From Silene conica (taxonomy: Eukaryota > Streptophyta > Magnoliopsida > Caryophyllales > Caryophyllaceae), in NCBI GenBank assembly GCA_029255685.2, contig CM055313.2:73448641-73512640 (forward strand): a DNA stretch of 64,000 nt, read 5' to 3'. Each line of letters starts with the position of its first letter. Position 1 is the first letter of the stretch. The notes beneath the pieces are model-generated. The model saw only the letters and a program-made list of their open reading frames with translations, was not told the DNA's origin and did no database searches. Of this stretch, positions 31,630 through 43,155 are shown one piece after another. Position numbers and translations under genes: made by a program.

Positions 31630-33138
31630 AAGGCTGTTTTATGGTTTTTCGATCGTAACTTTTAAACGGTTGATCGGTTTTAATTGAAATTCGTTTTGTA
31701 TACCCGTGACATGTATTTGAGGTCCCCGGTGTACGGGAAACACTATATTGGGTTCGGGAGTGGAGTGAGGATAGAGACCCCCCGGTCGGGTAACCGAAAG
31801 GGAAACCGGCTCTCCCTCGTCTTAGTTCCCGGGATCAATTAAGTGTTGATTAGAGGTTTAAGAAGTTAGAACTATAGGTTAGTTTCTACCTTTGGATGTT
31901 AGTGGTTACAATGGTTGTCGCGTGTTGGGATATGTGTTAAGCTCACCTCTGGACCCACTACGTGTTTTATATGTCGCGTGACGGGATATGTGTTAAGCTC
32001 ACCTCTGGACCCGTTACGTGTTTTGCTTGGGCGTGTCAGGATATGTGTTAAGCTCACCTCTGGACCTAACACGTGATCGGTTGTCGTACACGGGATATGT
32101 GTTAAGCTCACCTTGGACCCGTTGTGCGGTGACTGCGTATTGGGATATGTGTTAAGTTCACCTCTGGACCCAATACATGTTTGTAGCATTGGGATATGTG
32201 TTAAGCTCACCTCTGGACCCTTTGCTTTTGGATGATTAGGGATATGTGTTGAGTTCACCTCTGGACCCTTTTCATGATTGTAAGTTTAGGGATATGTGTT
32301 AAGTTCACCTCTGGACCCTTTACTTGAATTGTATGTTGGGATATGTGTTAAGTTCACCTCTGGACCCGACATTGTGTAGTAATGGGATATGTGTTAAGTT
32401 CACCTCTGGACCCGTTGCTAGTGTTACGGATGTTTTATCTGCTTGCCTTGATGATGGTACAGTGTCAGATATGCATGATGAGTTATTGATGTTTATTTGA
32501 TTTGTGGTTAAATCATCCAAGGCATTGGATGACTCTTAGTTCGGTTTCATAAATAGTTGGATTGAAAGACCCCCCGACTGGGTAACCAGTAGGGAAACCG
32601 GCTCTCCTTCCTATTTGTTTATGAAGTTGGTTGAGAGCCGTGCATTGGAATCGCATGATAGTATGATATCAGTTGATGAGATGTTTATGCTTCACATGTT
32701 GTTATATGTTGGAGTATTCTGTATTGTTTTATGTGTTACGTGTTGTCACAAAAGGTGGCTAGGAGAACTCTAGTCACTCCTCACTGATTGTGGCGTACAT
32801 GTTTTCATGTATGTAGGTACATGCAGGTTGGATATGGGATCACAGGAGGGCTAGCGAGTGATGATCCTTCATCATATGACTTATACCCTATCGTTAGCTA
32901 GACTGTTAGACTTTTGATACTTTATGTTTTGGTGCCTGTAGGGATGTTCCATCCCAGGCTGTGTATATATTTTATTTCAGTACTTATAACTGTTACTTAT
33001 CTATTTTGGTTTCAGTTTCAGTTTCTGTTTCAGTTTAAGACTTCTCGCATGTTGTTTTATCTTTTAAAAAGTTTTAATTCCGCTGCATTTTTAGTACTTT
33101 TGTATGTTTATATTTCCGCTTTCGCGAGGGGTTTTACA
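31630..33138 (+). repeat. 3' LTR of the gypsy element (part shared with the 5' copy)
   Basis: About 99% identical to 24440-25943, with a 6-bp CAGTTT expansion and about eight substitutions or 1-bp changes. It ends GGGGTTTTACA, then runs straight into the minisatellite at 33139. The stem-loop array is repeated here with cores from 31927 to 32413; unit 4 has lost one base and unit 3 has one arm change that breaks a pair. Confidence 0.85.
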
Positions 33139-33615
33139 GTGTATCAATTCTCAAAACCAAAAAAAAAACTGGAATTAATTATACAACCACTTAATTAACA
33201 GTGTTAATTAATATAACCGTGTTAATTAATATGAGTACCAATTCACAAAACCAAATAAAAAACTGAAATTAGTTATACAATCACCTAATTAACCGTGTTA
33301 ATTAATATGAGTACCAATTCTCAAAACCAAATAAAAAGCTGAAATTAATTATACAACCACCTAATTAACCGTGTTAATTAATATAACTGTGTTAATTAAT
33401 ATGGGTACCAATTCTCAAAAATCAAATAAAAAACTAGAATTAATTATATAACCACTTAATTAACCGTGTTAATTAATATAACTGTGTTAATTAATATGGG
33501 TATCAATTCTCAAAACCAAATAAAAAACTGGAATTAATTATACAACCACTTAATTAACTGTGTTAATTAATATAACCGTGTTAATTAATATGGGTACCAA
33601 TTCTCAAAACCTAAT
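33139..33615 (+). repeat. Minisatellite, about 80-110-bp unit, five copies
   Basis: Five copies of TACCAATTCTCAAAACCAAA, then AATTAATTATACAACCAC and one or two GTGTTAATTAATAT blocks, run head to tail. Copies vary mainly in how many GTGTTAATTAATAT blocks they carry. The gypsy 3' LTR abuts the first unit, so insertion into, or rearrangement at, the array edge is likely. Confidence 0.9.
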
Positions 33616-34344
33616 AAAATACCAATAACAACTAATCATCAATTTTGTGGAACTAGCCACCTTATCAAAATAACTGACTTATGGAATTTTTCCAATTCAT
33701 TCATTCTTCCATAAATGTTTTAATTTGTATTCTCCATAACCTTCTCGAAAATCACAGTTGTCTTTCACCTCTTTTTTTTCCTCTTAAATGTCTTTCCCTT
33801 CCTCTTCATTCATCGTCCATCTTTCAACCTGTAAAACAATTTCTAAAAAAGTGTTCAATATTCTCAACAAATTCTTTTCAATTTCACAAATTGTCATGAC
33901 AAATCATGTAATGTTTAATTATGCTCAATAATTGATTAAAGTCGGGTTCTCAACAAATTCTTCAAATTGTTTTAACTTATTATACTCAGTAGTTGATCGA
34001 TTAAAGTTGGGTTCTAATAATTTTGTTTTATTCCAGAATAACGTATTTAGATTACTTAATTTTAATAATTTCATTAAATTTTAAATCATAAGTATTTATT
34101 AAACCATTTGTTTCAGTTATTTAACTAAAACCTTCTTTCTTAGAAAGTTATAACTTCCCATTTTTTAATTATATATTTCGCTGTTTCAAGTTATATGTCA
34201 AACGGTTCTTATATATCTTTTTATATATAAACTTTTTTTATTTTTTATTTACTTTTATTAAAGCTTTTACCTATACATCAATTTTAATTTTAATATATTT
34301 AACAACTTAATTGTTTCCTTCTCTGAAAAAAATTAAAATTAAAC
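33616..34344. other. AT-rich DNA, possibly Helitron body
   Basis: No gene recognised; it ends at a Helitron 3' terminus. Helitrons often carry minisatellites, so this stretch and the array to its left may belong to one element, but no TC start was found. Confidence 0.35.
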
Positions 34345-34376
34345 AATCCCGTGAATTTTCACGGGTGTTACACTAG
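34345..34376 (+). mobile_element. Helitron 3' end
   Basis: CCCGTGAATTTTCACGGG is a hairpin seven bases before ACTAG, followed by T, matching the Helitron terminus CTRR|T. The 5' end is not identified. Confidence 0.65.
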
Positions 34377-34418
34377 TATTATAGAAAACTAAACAAATGA
34401 CTAAGATATCCCAAAATG

Positions 34419-34805
34419 TGTAAGATTCTGATGAAATTCATGAGGTTGAAGAACGTAAAACAGAGTGAAGATGTTGCCTTTGGTTTTGAATATGAGTGTG
34501 ATTGTATTGATTGTAATAATGTTGACTGTTGTACATCATACATGGCTTTCCTTATACTATCCTCCGTTTTTATATAATGTTCCCATTTGTTGAATATATG
34601 AGTGTAGTATTTTAATAAAATGGGTACATTATATAAAAATGGAGGAAGTATATAGTACAAATAAAAGAAAGAGTAAAGAAAACCTAAGACTCTTAACATG
34701 GGCCTAGAGAAATGGGCTGCTAATCATTTGGAGGCATAGAGTTTAGTGCAGCCTGTGACATGTCTATAGTCTTGTGCATGTCACGTGATCTTTGTATACT
34801 CAACA
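34419..34805 (-). repeat. Copia 3' LTR, interrupted by a MITE
   Basis: Plus-strand ends are TGTAAGATTC and TATACTCAACA, i.e. TG...CA. A 92-bp MITE is inserted at 34557-34648. Otherwise it matches 39456-39748. Confidence 0.92.
34557..34648. mobile_element. Stowaway-type MITE inside the copia LTR
   Basis: The inverted ends CCTCCGTTTTTATATAATGT and ACATTATATAAAAATGGAGG are flanked by duplicated TA. The empty site is preserved in the other LTR (39591 region, TTATATATAG), so this is a clean insertion after the copia element arrived. Confidence 0.9.
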
Positions 34806-37800
34806 CCCCCCCGCAAGCTGGTGGGTGACTGAAATGGAGCATCCCCAGCTTGTGCAAATGTTTCCAATGTTGGGCAGAAGGTAGAATCTTGGTGAAAACA
34901 TCAGCAATTTGAGAGTTGGTAACGCAGCTGAAGTAAGCCTTCCAATACTTTGTCTCTGGTGAAATGGCAATCAAGTTCTATGTGCTTTGTTCGCTCATGA
35001 AAGATGGGATTTTTTGCAATATGGAGAGCACTGTTATTGTCGCAATGCAGAGTAACTGGTTTCAAACCAGTGAAACCCAATTCTTCCAACAATCTAGTGA
35101 GCCATGTTACCTCAGCAGCAGCCTGTGACATGGCTCTGTATTCAGCCTTTGAGGATGACTTGGAGACAGTCCCTTGCTTCTTACTTTTCCAGCTAAGAGG
35201 AGAGTCCCCTAGCATGACCACCCAACCTGTGATTGAGCGCCTAGTAATAGGGCAAGTGGCCCAATCTGAATCAGAATAAGCATGTAGGTGTAAAGTATCT
35301 GAACCAGCCCTTGATAATAGAATCCCTTGGCCATTGGTATGTTTAACATACTTCAAAACATGAGCAGCGGCCTGTAAGTGAACATCAGATGGATTTTGCA
35401 TAAACTGACTAAGTAGTTGGACAGCAAATGATATGTTAGGGCGAGTGTGGGTTAGGAAATTGAGCTTCCCTACTATCATCCTATAGTGACTTGGATCAAA
35501 GGATGGAGGTGGAGGATTAGTAGGGAACTTATGATTCCGAGGGAGAGGAGTCACAACCCCCTTTGTTGTAAGGAAACCTGTCTCAGTCAAGAGTTCAGTT
35601 GTGAACTTCTTCTGGGTGAGAACAATTCCTTCAGGCAGATAAGAGACTTCGATTCCTAAGAAGTAGTGCAATCTGCCAAGGTCCTTGAGGCCAAACTCAG
35701 TGTCAAGTTCATTCTTTAGAGTTTGGATATGGGAAGAGTCAGAACCAGTGATGATTATATCATCCACATAGACAGCAAGAATAATGATGCAGCCATTGAC
35801 TTTTCGTATGAATAGAGAGTAGTCATTCTTGGATTGGATGTATTGCATCTTGTTTAGGAAGTCACACAACTTTGAGAACCACTGTCTGGATGCTTGCTTC
35901 AAGCCATACAAGGCTTTTCTCAGTCTGCACACTTGATTATGTGGATTAGGGACACCCTCTGGAACCTTCATGTATACCTCCTCCTGGATGTCACCATGTA
36001 GGAAAGCATTGTTGACATCTACTTGAAATATGGGCCATTGCTTATGAACAGCCATGCATATGATTGCCCTGATAGTGGTCATTTTCACCACTGGAGAAAA
36101 TGTTTCTTGAAAATGAATACCTGCCCTCTGATTGCACCCTCTAATGACCAATCTGGCCTTGTATCTTTCCAGGCTATCATCAGCATTGAGTTTAACTTTG
36201 TAAACCCATTTGGAAGAGATTGCTTTCTTGCCTTTGGGAAGTTCAGTTAGATCCCATGTGTGGTTGCTGTCCAAAGCTTGAAGCTCCTTATTCATGGCCT
36301 CAACCCACTTGGTTTTGCTGCTTGCTTCATGGTAGGTTTGAGGCTCAGAATAAGAACAAGATTCATTGATTTCTTTCTGAGTATTAGGAGGTAGGTTATC
36401 AAATAGGACAATGTTGCACCAATGTTGGAAATGCATTGCAGTGCCAGCAAATGAGTGAGAATCAGGCTGAATAGACTTAGGAAAATCAACTTCATAATCC
36501 TTTAGATATGATGGCATTTTTCGTATTCTGCCAGTGTCAGCAGTTCTGTCCACCACCAGAGAGCCATTGGGAGGAGAAACCGTGGCAGTGGTGGTATGAA
36601 TGGTGTCTTGTTCACAGGTATGGACACTGGAATAATGATTGGCATGAGAAGTCTCAGACACTGCAGTTTCTGTGACATCGGGAGAAATAGATTCATCTTC
36701 AGACATGATTTCAGGATTGTTTGAATCAGTGGGATTTTCAGAGTAGAAAAATATTGGGTCTGTCATTTCATTAGGGGAACAAGGGAGGCTGTCTTGTGAA
36801 AAAAACTTGGATATTTTTGTAGTATGAAAAGGAAAGATATGCTCATGAAAGATTACATCTCGGCTATAGAAAATCTTTTGAGTGTGTAAGTCAAGAATGG
36901 TATAGGCCTTCTTTCCATTAGGGTATCCAAGAAAAACACAAGGGTTAGCCCTGGACTGAAATTTATCCCTATTTCTCTTCAATGTGGCAGCAAAACAAAG
37001 ACAACCAAAAGACCTTAAATGGTCATATGAGGGTGGTTCATTCTATAACAATTCCATGGGAGTTTTATGTTTAAGAACAGTGGATGGCATTCTGTTTATG
37101 AGGTATGTGGCAGTCAATAAACACTCTCCCCAATACTGTATTGGAAGGTTAGCCTGAAAGAATAAGCTTCTTGCAGTCTCAAGAAGGTGCTTATGCTTCC
37201 TTTCAACAACTCCATTTTGTTGAGGAGTGTCAACACAGGAAGTCTAGTGGTGTATTCCCTTTGATGCATAAAAAGTTAAGGCTTGTACCTCACCAAATTC
37301 AAACCCATTGTCACTCCTTATATTTTTTACATGTGCCTTAAAATGAACTTCAATATAAGTAATGAAAGCTTTAAGAATAGGAAAGGCATTGCTTTTGTGA
37401 GTGAGGAGGTGTGTCCAAGTAGTTCTAGAGTGATCATCAACAATAGTCAAGAAAAACCTGTGACCTGAATGTGTAGGAGTATGATATGGACCCCATAAAT
37501 CAACATGTAATAGATCAAAATTACTCTTAGAATTAGAATAACTGTCAGGAAATTTGAGTCTATGAAACTTAGCCCTAGGGGAAATCTGACACACAGAACT
37601 ACTTGAAGTTTTGCAACTGTTGCTTACATTCAAGAACTTTAAACTAGAAAATGAAAGATGTCCTAGCCTACAATGCCATGTATCAGTTGACACTGTGGAA
37701 TTTTCAGCAGCAGCACAGATTTGAGAAGACTTTGTTGTGGACTCTTGAAAACTAAGAGATGAGGTGTCTTTGATGATGGTCTTGAATTCAGCAAAATATA

Positions 37801-39292
37801 GGCCTTGTTTTTGTTTACCAAGAATGGTGAAATTGTTCAAAGAAGGAACCTGAATGGAGCAAAAATTGGGTGTAAAAATGATTGGAGATGAAACATCTTT
37901 AGTGAATTGACTGACAGAAATTAAATTGAATTGAAATTCAGGCACATGTAAAACATTGTTTAAGGTAATGACAGATGAGATTTTGACAGTCCCAGCATTA
38001 ACAATCATAACTTTCTTCCCATTTGGTATGGTTATGTAATGAGGCTCTTTGAGCTTGTGATAATCAGTGAAAAGATGCATATTAGGAGTCATGTGACTCG
38101 AGGCTCCACTGTCTATGATCCATTCATGAGATATAGCATGAGAGTCAATACCTGCCATCATAGCATGACTGTCATTAGGATTTAGATTGAGTTTTTTCAG
38201 TTCCCCTAACATCTGTTGATACTCCTGATTGCTGACCACATGTTGATCATTTCCTGCATCAATCTGCCCCACAGTGGCAGCAGTGCCAGAATTACTCCCA
38301 TCACCAGAACTGTTCTTTCTGTTTTGCCTCAATTCTGGGTGGAGTACGTAGCACCTCTGATTGTTGTGTCCTTCAACATTACAAGCAGTGCAGAAATAGT
38401 TGTTCTTTTTGTAGAGGGTACCGTTTTTGTTGATGTAGTTCTTGTTGTTGTTACCACCGTTGTTGTTGTTGTGCTTAGCATCATTTGAGGGTGAACTTCT
38501 GGGCCTGCCTTGACTTTGTTGATTCCCATTCCAGTTTCTAGCAGCCAGTGCAGAAGAATCCATGTTGAGAAAGGACTGAGAGGAAGCAATTTCCCTTTGT
38601 TTTTCTTCTTGGATCAAGAGAGCATGAACACCATTGAGAGATGGCATAGGGTTCATCATCAATATGTTGCCCCTAACCGTGTTGTAGGAGTCATTAAGAC
38701 CCATCAGGAACTTGATTACTTTCTAGTCCTCCTCATGTTTGGTGATAGTATCAAGTGCCCCACAAGTGCACCCACATTTGCACTTAGGGAAGGCCCAGAT
38801 ATTCCTGAGTTCCTCCCAGGCTCTCTTCAGCTTGGTAAAGTATGAAGAAATGGAATCAGAACCCTGAGAAGTGGAATTCAACTTGTCCTGCACTTGATAA
38901 AGTTGAGCACCATTGTAGTGTTTGAACCTTTCCTGCAAGTCCTCCCAGATCTCCTTTGCAGTCTCACAGTACAAGACACTGTCACTAATTTCTTTACTAA
39001 CAGAATGCAGAATCCAAGAGATGACAGTATCATTACACATCTCCCATTCCCTGATTTTGGTCCGGTCAGTCGTTGGCTTAGTGACAGTACCATTGATGAA
39101 GCCTATTTTGTTTTTGGCTGAGAGGGCAATGAGCATAGATCTCCTCCATGAACTATACCCACTGCCGTCAAAGGGGGTGGACACAAGTCCCTGAATAGAG
39201 AGGTCATTGGGATGAATGAAAAATGGGTTCATGACAGTATTGATAGTTCTACTTGGATTAACCAAAGTATTGTTACCAGGAGCATCAGTCAT
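34720..39292 (-). pseudogene. Copia gag-pol polyprotein, broken
   Basis: The minus-strand frame probably starts at the ATG at 39292. It contains the gag domain (39290-38730), a CCHC knuckle near 38395-38350 (CTACNVEGHNNQRC), protease DSGASSHMTP near 38110, the integrase triad (LHVDLWGP near 37500, SDNGFEF near 37310), RT with YVDD near 35770, and RNase H with DSDWA near 35265. TAG codons interrupt at 38723-38725, 37244-37246 and 37043-37045, all in one frame. Near 34970-34905 a one-base shift moves the last part (QIADVFTKILP) into another frame. The two upstream stops sit where relatives have glutamine, as expected from C-to-T decay. Confidence 0.92.
34806..34817 (-). promoter_or_regulatory. 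Copia polypurine tract
   Basis: The minus strand reads AGCTTGCGGGGGGG immediately before TGTTGAG, the LTR start; it primes plus-strand DNA synthesis. Confidence 0.85.
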
Positions 39293-39440
39293 GATGAAGA
39301 CAGTGATAAAGATGAAAGCTTTGAAATGAATAATATGAAGTATGAAGGTTACCAAGCAACCACGGACAAGCAGCAAATAAAAACAGCAAATAAAAGAGAT
39401 AAAGATGGAACCTTTGATGAAAGCAAAGAGACAGGATTAA

Positions 39441-39455
39441 CCTGCTCTGATACCA
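39441..39455 (-). promoter_or_regulatory. Copia primer-binding site
   Basis: The minus strand reads TGGTATCAGAGCAGG directly adjoining the LTR, complementary to initiator methionine tRNA. Confidence 0.92.
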
Positions 39456-39748
39456 TGTAAGATTCTGATGAAATTCATGAGGTTGAAGAACGTAACACAG
39501 AGTGAAGATGTTGCCTTTGGTTTTGAATATGAGTGTGATTGTATTGATTGTAATAATGTTGACTGCTGTACATCATACATGGCTTTCCTTATATATAGTA
39601 CAAATAAAAGAAAGAGTAAAGAAAACCTAAGACTCTTAACATGGGCCTAGAGAAATGGGCTGCTAATTATTTGGAGGCATAGAGTTTAGTGCAGCCTGTG
39701 ACATGTCTATAGTCTTGTGCATGTCACGTGATCTTTGTATACTCAATA
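39456..39748 (-). repeat. Copia 5' LTR
   Basis: The intact 293-bp LTR has plus-strand ends TGTAAGATTC and TACTCAATA; the terminal CA has mutated to TA compared with the other copy. Confidence 0.92.
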
Positions 39749-39753
39749 AAATG

Positions 39754-40263
39754 AAAATGATAAACAAATGACTCAAACATTCAAAAATGAAAATTTAAAT
39801 AAATGAACAAGTCAAGTGAGTTTCGACCTAAATTAACGAGTACCTTAATGGATCCCATGTGAAGTTTCGTTGGACTTCACCCTTGTAAACAACAAGTTAG
39901 GTCATTCATATAACCTTACAAATTATAAATTGTTTAAACTAACTCAATCAATACCTACTTTTCGACATATAACCCAAAAATGGATTAAATTTAATATTGA
40001 TATTTACAAAAAAAATCAGTGTTTTTTCATATTCTGTGGTTTTATTCGGCTTGTGGATTATTGTGTCAAGTAAGAGGAGAAATCATCCTTGAACAAGTGT
40101 ATTCAAACATTCAAACATAATGCGTCTTATGTTTTGCATTCACCAAACGTTTAGAATCTCCCAATAGCAACTGTAATTTATAGTTCAAAGTCTTAAATAT
40201 AACTTCATGCAAAACTCAATATGTTTATAAAATTTTAGTAATAATAATATTTATATTGCATAT
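39754..40263. other. AT-rich DNA without recognised genes
   Basis: Nothing identified. A diverged copy of AAACAAATGACT plus about 25 bp occurs on both sides of the copia element, beyond its target duplication. Confidence 0.35.
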
Positions 40264-40292
40264 CCGTGCAATGTACACGGGTTTAAAACTAA
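40264..40292 (+). mobile_element. Helitron 3' end
   Basis: CCGTGCAATGTACACGG is an imperfect hairpin followed by GTTTAAAACTAA and T, fitting CTRR|T. The 5' end is not found. Confidence 0.55.
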
Positions 40293-40670
40293 TTATTATT
40301 AAACAAAAATTGCGTTAAAATTTTCATTTTAAAATGCATTGTCAAAAATTTTATTTTAAAAGGGCACGGGTAAAAGAAATTCAATTTGTCATGTTTCACC
40401 ATTATTAACTAACGTTACTAAATGAAAAACAGGTAAAAAAAATTTCATTATAGACATTTACGGATCAAAATTTTAACTTTAAACTTGCATGACTTTTGCA
40501 AAGGGCACAAGTTTGACTAAATGAAAAAGGAGCTTAACATTTTCTACGGGTCTGGATAAAGACTGGCTCAAAGTTTACTTATTTTTCGCGCGAATAATTT
40601 GGTTTGAAATGTAAGGCGTGTTTTTCGTAATCATGCAAGTAACATGACAAAGTAGTAACTCAAAATCTTA
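40293..40670. other. AT-rich spacer between Helitron ends
   Basis: No feature recognised. Confidence 0.35.
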
Positions 40671-41722
40671 TCTATATAATTACATAAACATTTAGGAAGC
40701 CTTAGTTGAGCCACGTCATCAACACAGTTTTTTTTATTATTATTTTTTAATCTATCAGGTGGGACTCGCAATTTTTTTGATGAATTTCTATGCGATAACT
40801 ATCTGATATTCGATATTGCATTCCTGACCATAGTTTTAGAAATATTACGTAACATTTGTGATATACTTTCGTAAACATTAAATAATGGATACACAAATAA
40901 AATTTATATAATATGAAATTAAATATTATATAATAATATATAAAATAATACAGCTTTAGGTCATTTGTATTACATTAACTTTAATATTATATACTCAAAA
41001 AATAAAATATAATAATTTCGAATAACGTCCTTCTAAAACTATACATAACAATTTATATTCAATAAATAATTACAATAAACAACATAATAATTAAGACCCG
41101 TGGATTTTTGCAATCGAAAAAAATGAGTAAAGTTAAATAATAATGACACGATAAAAAAATGGGATATTGAAATTGGAAAAGAAAAGTACCATTATAGATA
41201 TACTTAATAGTTAACATTCACAAAAATACGAGTAATGACGGGTTTTGTGGACAATCATATCTTTTTTTTTTTCTGATAAGGTAAAAAACTGTATTGATCA
41301 TCTAGAATAAGACTAACCTATTTCATTATTTTGAATGAGGTAAGTTGAAACCACCGGCTTTCAAACCATCTCTAAAGAATTCGACATGTTGACAACTCTG
41401 ATTTATGAGTGAGTTGTGACGATGAAAAATGCATGTAATGAAGAAAATTTTGAGATTTTTGTATTAACATTTACTTATCATTGTACATTGTAATTCCGTT
41501 ATGATATTTCAATTTTATATAAATCATTGAGTTTTGATATACTTTGAATATAAACTATTTTGTTAATATTACAATATTTTTAGTATGTCGGTCACATGAA
41601 ATTATATTACAAATCGAAAATCTTAAATACGGGCATACGACTAATCATTATTTTAAACATTATTCATAAATAATAATACTTGAAACTGCAATCCCGTGCA
41701 ATTTGCACGGGATTAAAACTAG
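40671..41722 (+). mobile_element. Non-autonomous Helitron, both ends intact
   Basis: It starts TCTATATAATTACATAAAC after A and ends CCCGTGCAATTTGCACGGG, ATTAAAA, CTAG before T: exact Helitron structure with an A/T target. The 1052 bp have no Rep/helicase. The copy at 1557-2594 shares both termini and stretches of the interior. Confidence 0.8.
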
Positions 41723-42128
41723 TTTTACTAATAAGAGAATATATCATACTAGGATAACTATGTGGCCAACTTACCCTGATGCATCATTTACGTCATTGCA
41801 AATAAAGTTTAGATACCGTAAATTACAATAGGCCATATTAAGACATAGATTTAGATTGTCCAATTCTATATCTATTTATTATTTGGCATGTCAAAGAGTT
41901 CTTAAATGTTTCGATTAGACGAGCCCATATTATGAAATATGAAGCACAAATGATTTATCTAATTTTGTATGTACTTATAGTTTTTTCTACCAAATACATT
42001 TAACGAAATTTCACGACGTATACGTATTACAAGAAATTTTGTAACACTTCTATTAATTATATGTTATTATATTTTAAAAATTAATTATACAACAAGAATA
42101 CATTAGGAGTCCACAGATATAACTTTTA
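41723..42128. other. AT-rich spacer
   Basis: No gene recognised; it may belong to the Helitron ending at 42761, whose start was not found. Confidence 0.35.
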
Positions 42129-42423
42129 GGGGTCATTTGGTTCACTTTTTAGGAATGAAATGGATTGGAATGAGAAATCATAGTGGTATGAAGTTCTAAC
42201 TCCATACCTTTCAAAACATGTTTGGTTCATTAGAAAAATAAACGTAGAGGAATGAAGTTTGAATTGAATCCAGGGGGGAGGTGGACATGGGATATCAGGG
42301 TTGGGACTTGGGGTGGAATGAGAATCCGATGGATTTTAAATCCATTTCAAAATGTCTCAACCAAACACTGAAATGTCTAAAATCCATTCCATTCCATTTC
42401 AATCCACCCAACCAAACGTCCCC
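42129..42423. mobile_element. Tourist-like (PIF/Harbinger) MITE
   Basis: The ends GGGGTCATTTGGTT and AACCAAACGTCCCC are imperfect inverted repeats, flanked by TTA on both sides (42126-42128 and 42424-42426). Inner sequence such as AAATGGATTGGAATGAG recurs inverted near the right end. Confidence 0.8.
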
Positions 42424-42730
42424 TTAGTTGTGGAGATGATAACAATCAATCCCAACATGTAACTAATACAAAAATACAAGATCTTATATGTAACAATCAT
42501 ATCCCGTTGACCAAATATTTCAAATACGGTATGGTGGAATTTTAAGATTTATATTTTGATATATTTCAAATATATAAATTGAATTGTTAATATTACCATA
42601 TTTTGCATACTCATACCATATACAAGTCGATAATTACAAATGAAACTATCATACAAATAAAAAATCTTAAACATGTTACTTGCACATAAATTAAAACAAA
42701 ACTTTTAATTAACAAAATTTCAAATACCAT

Positions 42731-42761
42731 ATTCCTGCAATTTGCGCGGGTTTAAAACTAG
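42731..42761 (+). mobile_element. Helitron 3' end
   Basis: CCTGCAATTTGCGCGGG forms an imperfect hairpin before TTTAAAACTAG and T. The 5' end is not recognised; the Tourist MITE at 42129 may be inside this element. Confidence 0.6.
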
Positions 42762-42815
42762 TGAAAACAACAACAATAATAACAATAACTGTGACAAAAC
42801 ACTAATAAACATAAC

Positions 42816-43147
42816 TAGGGCTGAACAAAAAGTGAGTCGGACCGACAACCCCGACCGATCCGAACCGTTCAGTTGGGTCTGATCAAGACCGAATACATAC
42901 CGACCCGGTCTCCAGGTCCCCAAAAATATGGTGACGGTCTACGGTTCGGTCCGGTCCACACAAAAATTCAATAGTATCAGTTCGGTCCAAACCCGGAAGA
43001 AACCGGACCTAAAGGGTTCTGGTCCGAACCGGTCCGAGTTCCCTCTCAACCGGTCAAGTCCGCGTTCTTAGAGTTGGTGACTATTCGGCCACGGGTTTAT
43101 CCGATGGGGTTGGGTCTGGTTCGATTTTGAACTGGTGAACACCCCTA
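42816..43147. mobile_element. hAT-type MITE
   Basis: The ends TAGGGCTGAACA and TGAACACCCCTA are imperfect inverted repeats flanked by a perfect 8-bp duplication AACATAAC (42808-42815 and 43148-43155). The interior is unusually rich in CCG/CGG words such as GGTCCGAACCGGTCCGAG. Confidence 0.85.
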
Positions 43148-43155
43148 AACATAAC

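Larger units (their letters stand above)
24440..33138 (+). mobile_element. Ty3/gypsy LTR retrotransposon, young, with damaged borders
   Basis: Two direct repeats of about 1.5 kb (24440-25943 and 31630-33138) flank a primer-binding site and gag-pol. They differ at only about ten positions over 1.5 kb, so insertion was recent. No target duplication was found. The repeat starts lack the TG and polypurine tract of a true LTR start, and the pol C terminus is missing. I infer that the 5' LTR lost its 5' part and that the internal 3' end is deleted. The domain order PR-RT-RNH-INT places it in Ty3/gypsy, probably the chromovirus branch. Confidence 0.9.
34419..39748 (-). mobile_element. Ty1/copia LTR retrotransposon
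   Basis: The LTRs (34419-34805 and 39456-39748) are flanked by a perfect 5-bp target duplication AAATG (34414-34418 and 39749-39753). Without the MITE in the left copy the LTRs are 293-295 bp and differ at about four positions, so insertion is recent. On the minus strand the order is LTR, PBS, gag, protease, integrase, RT, RNase H, polypurine tract, LTR, the copia order. The body carries three premature stops and a frameshift, so this copy cannot move unaided. Confidence 0.95.

Noticed and set aside
31630..31640. TGTTTTATGG as the true start of the gypsy 3' LTR
   Set aside because: The left copy reads TATTTTATGG, the AAGGC before it is shared by both copies, and there is no polypurine tract upstream.
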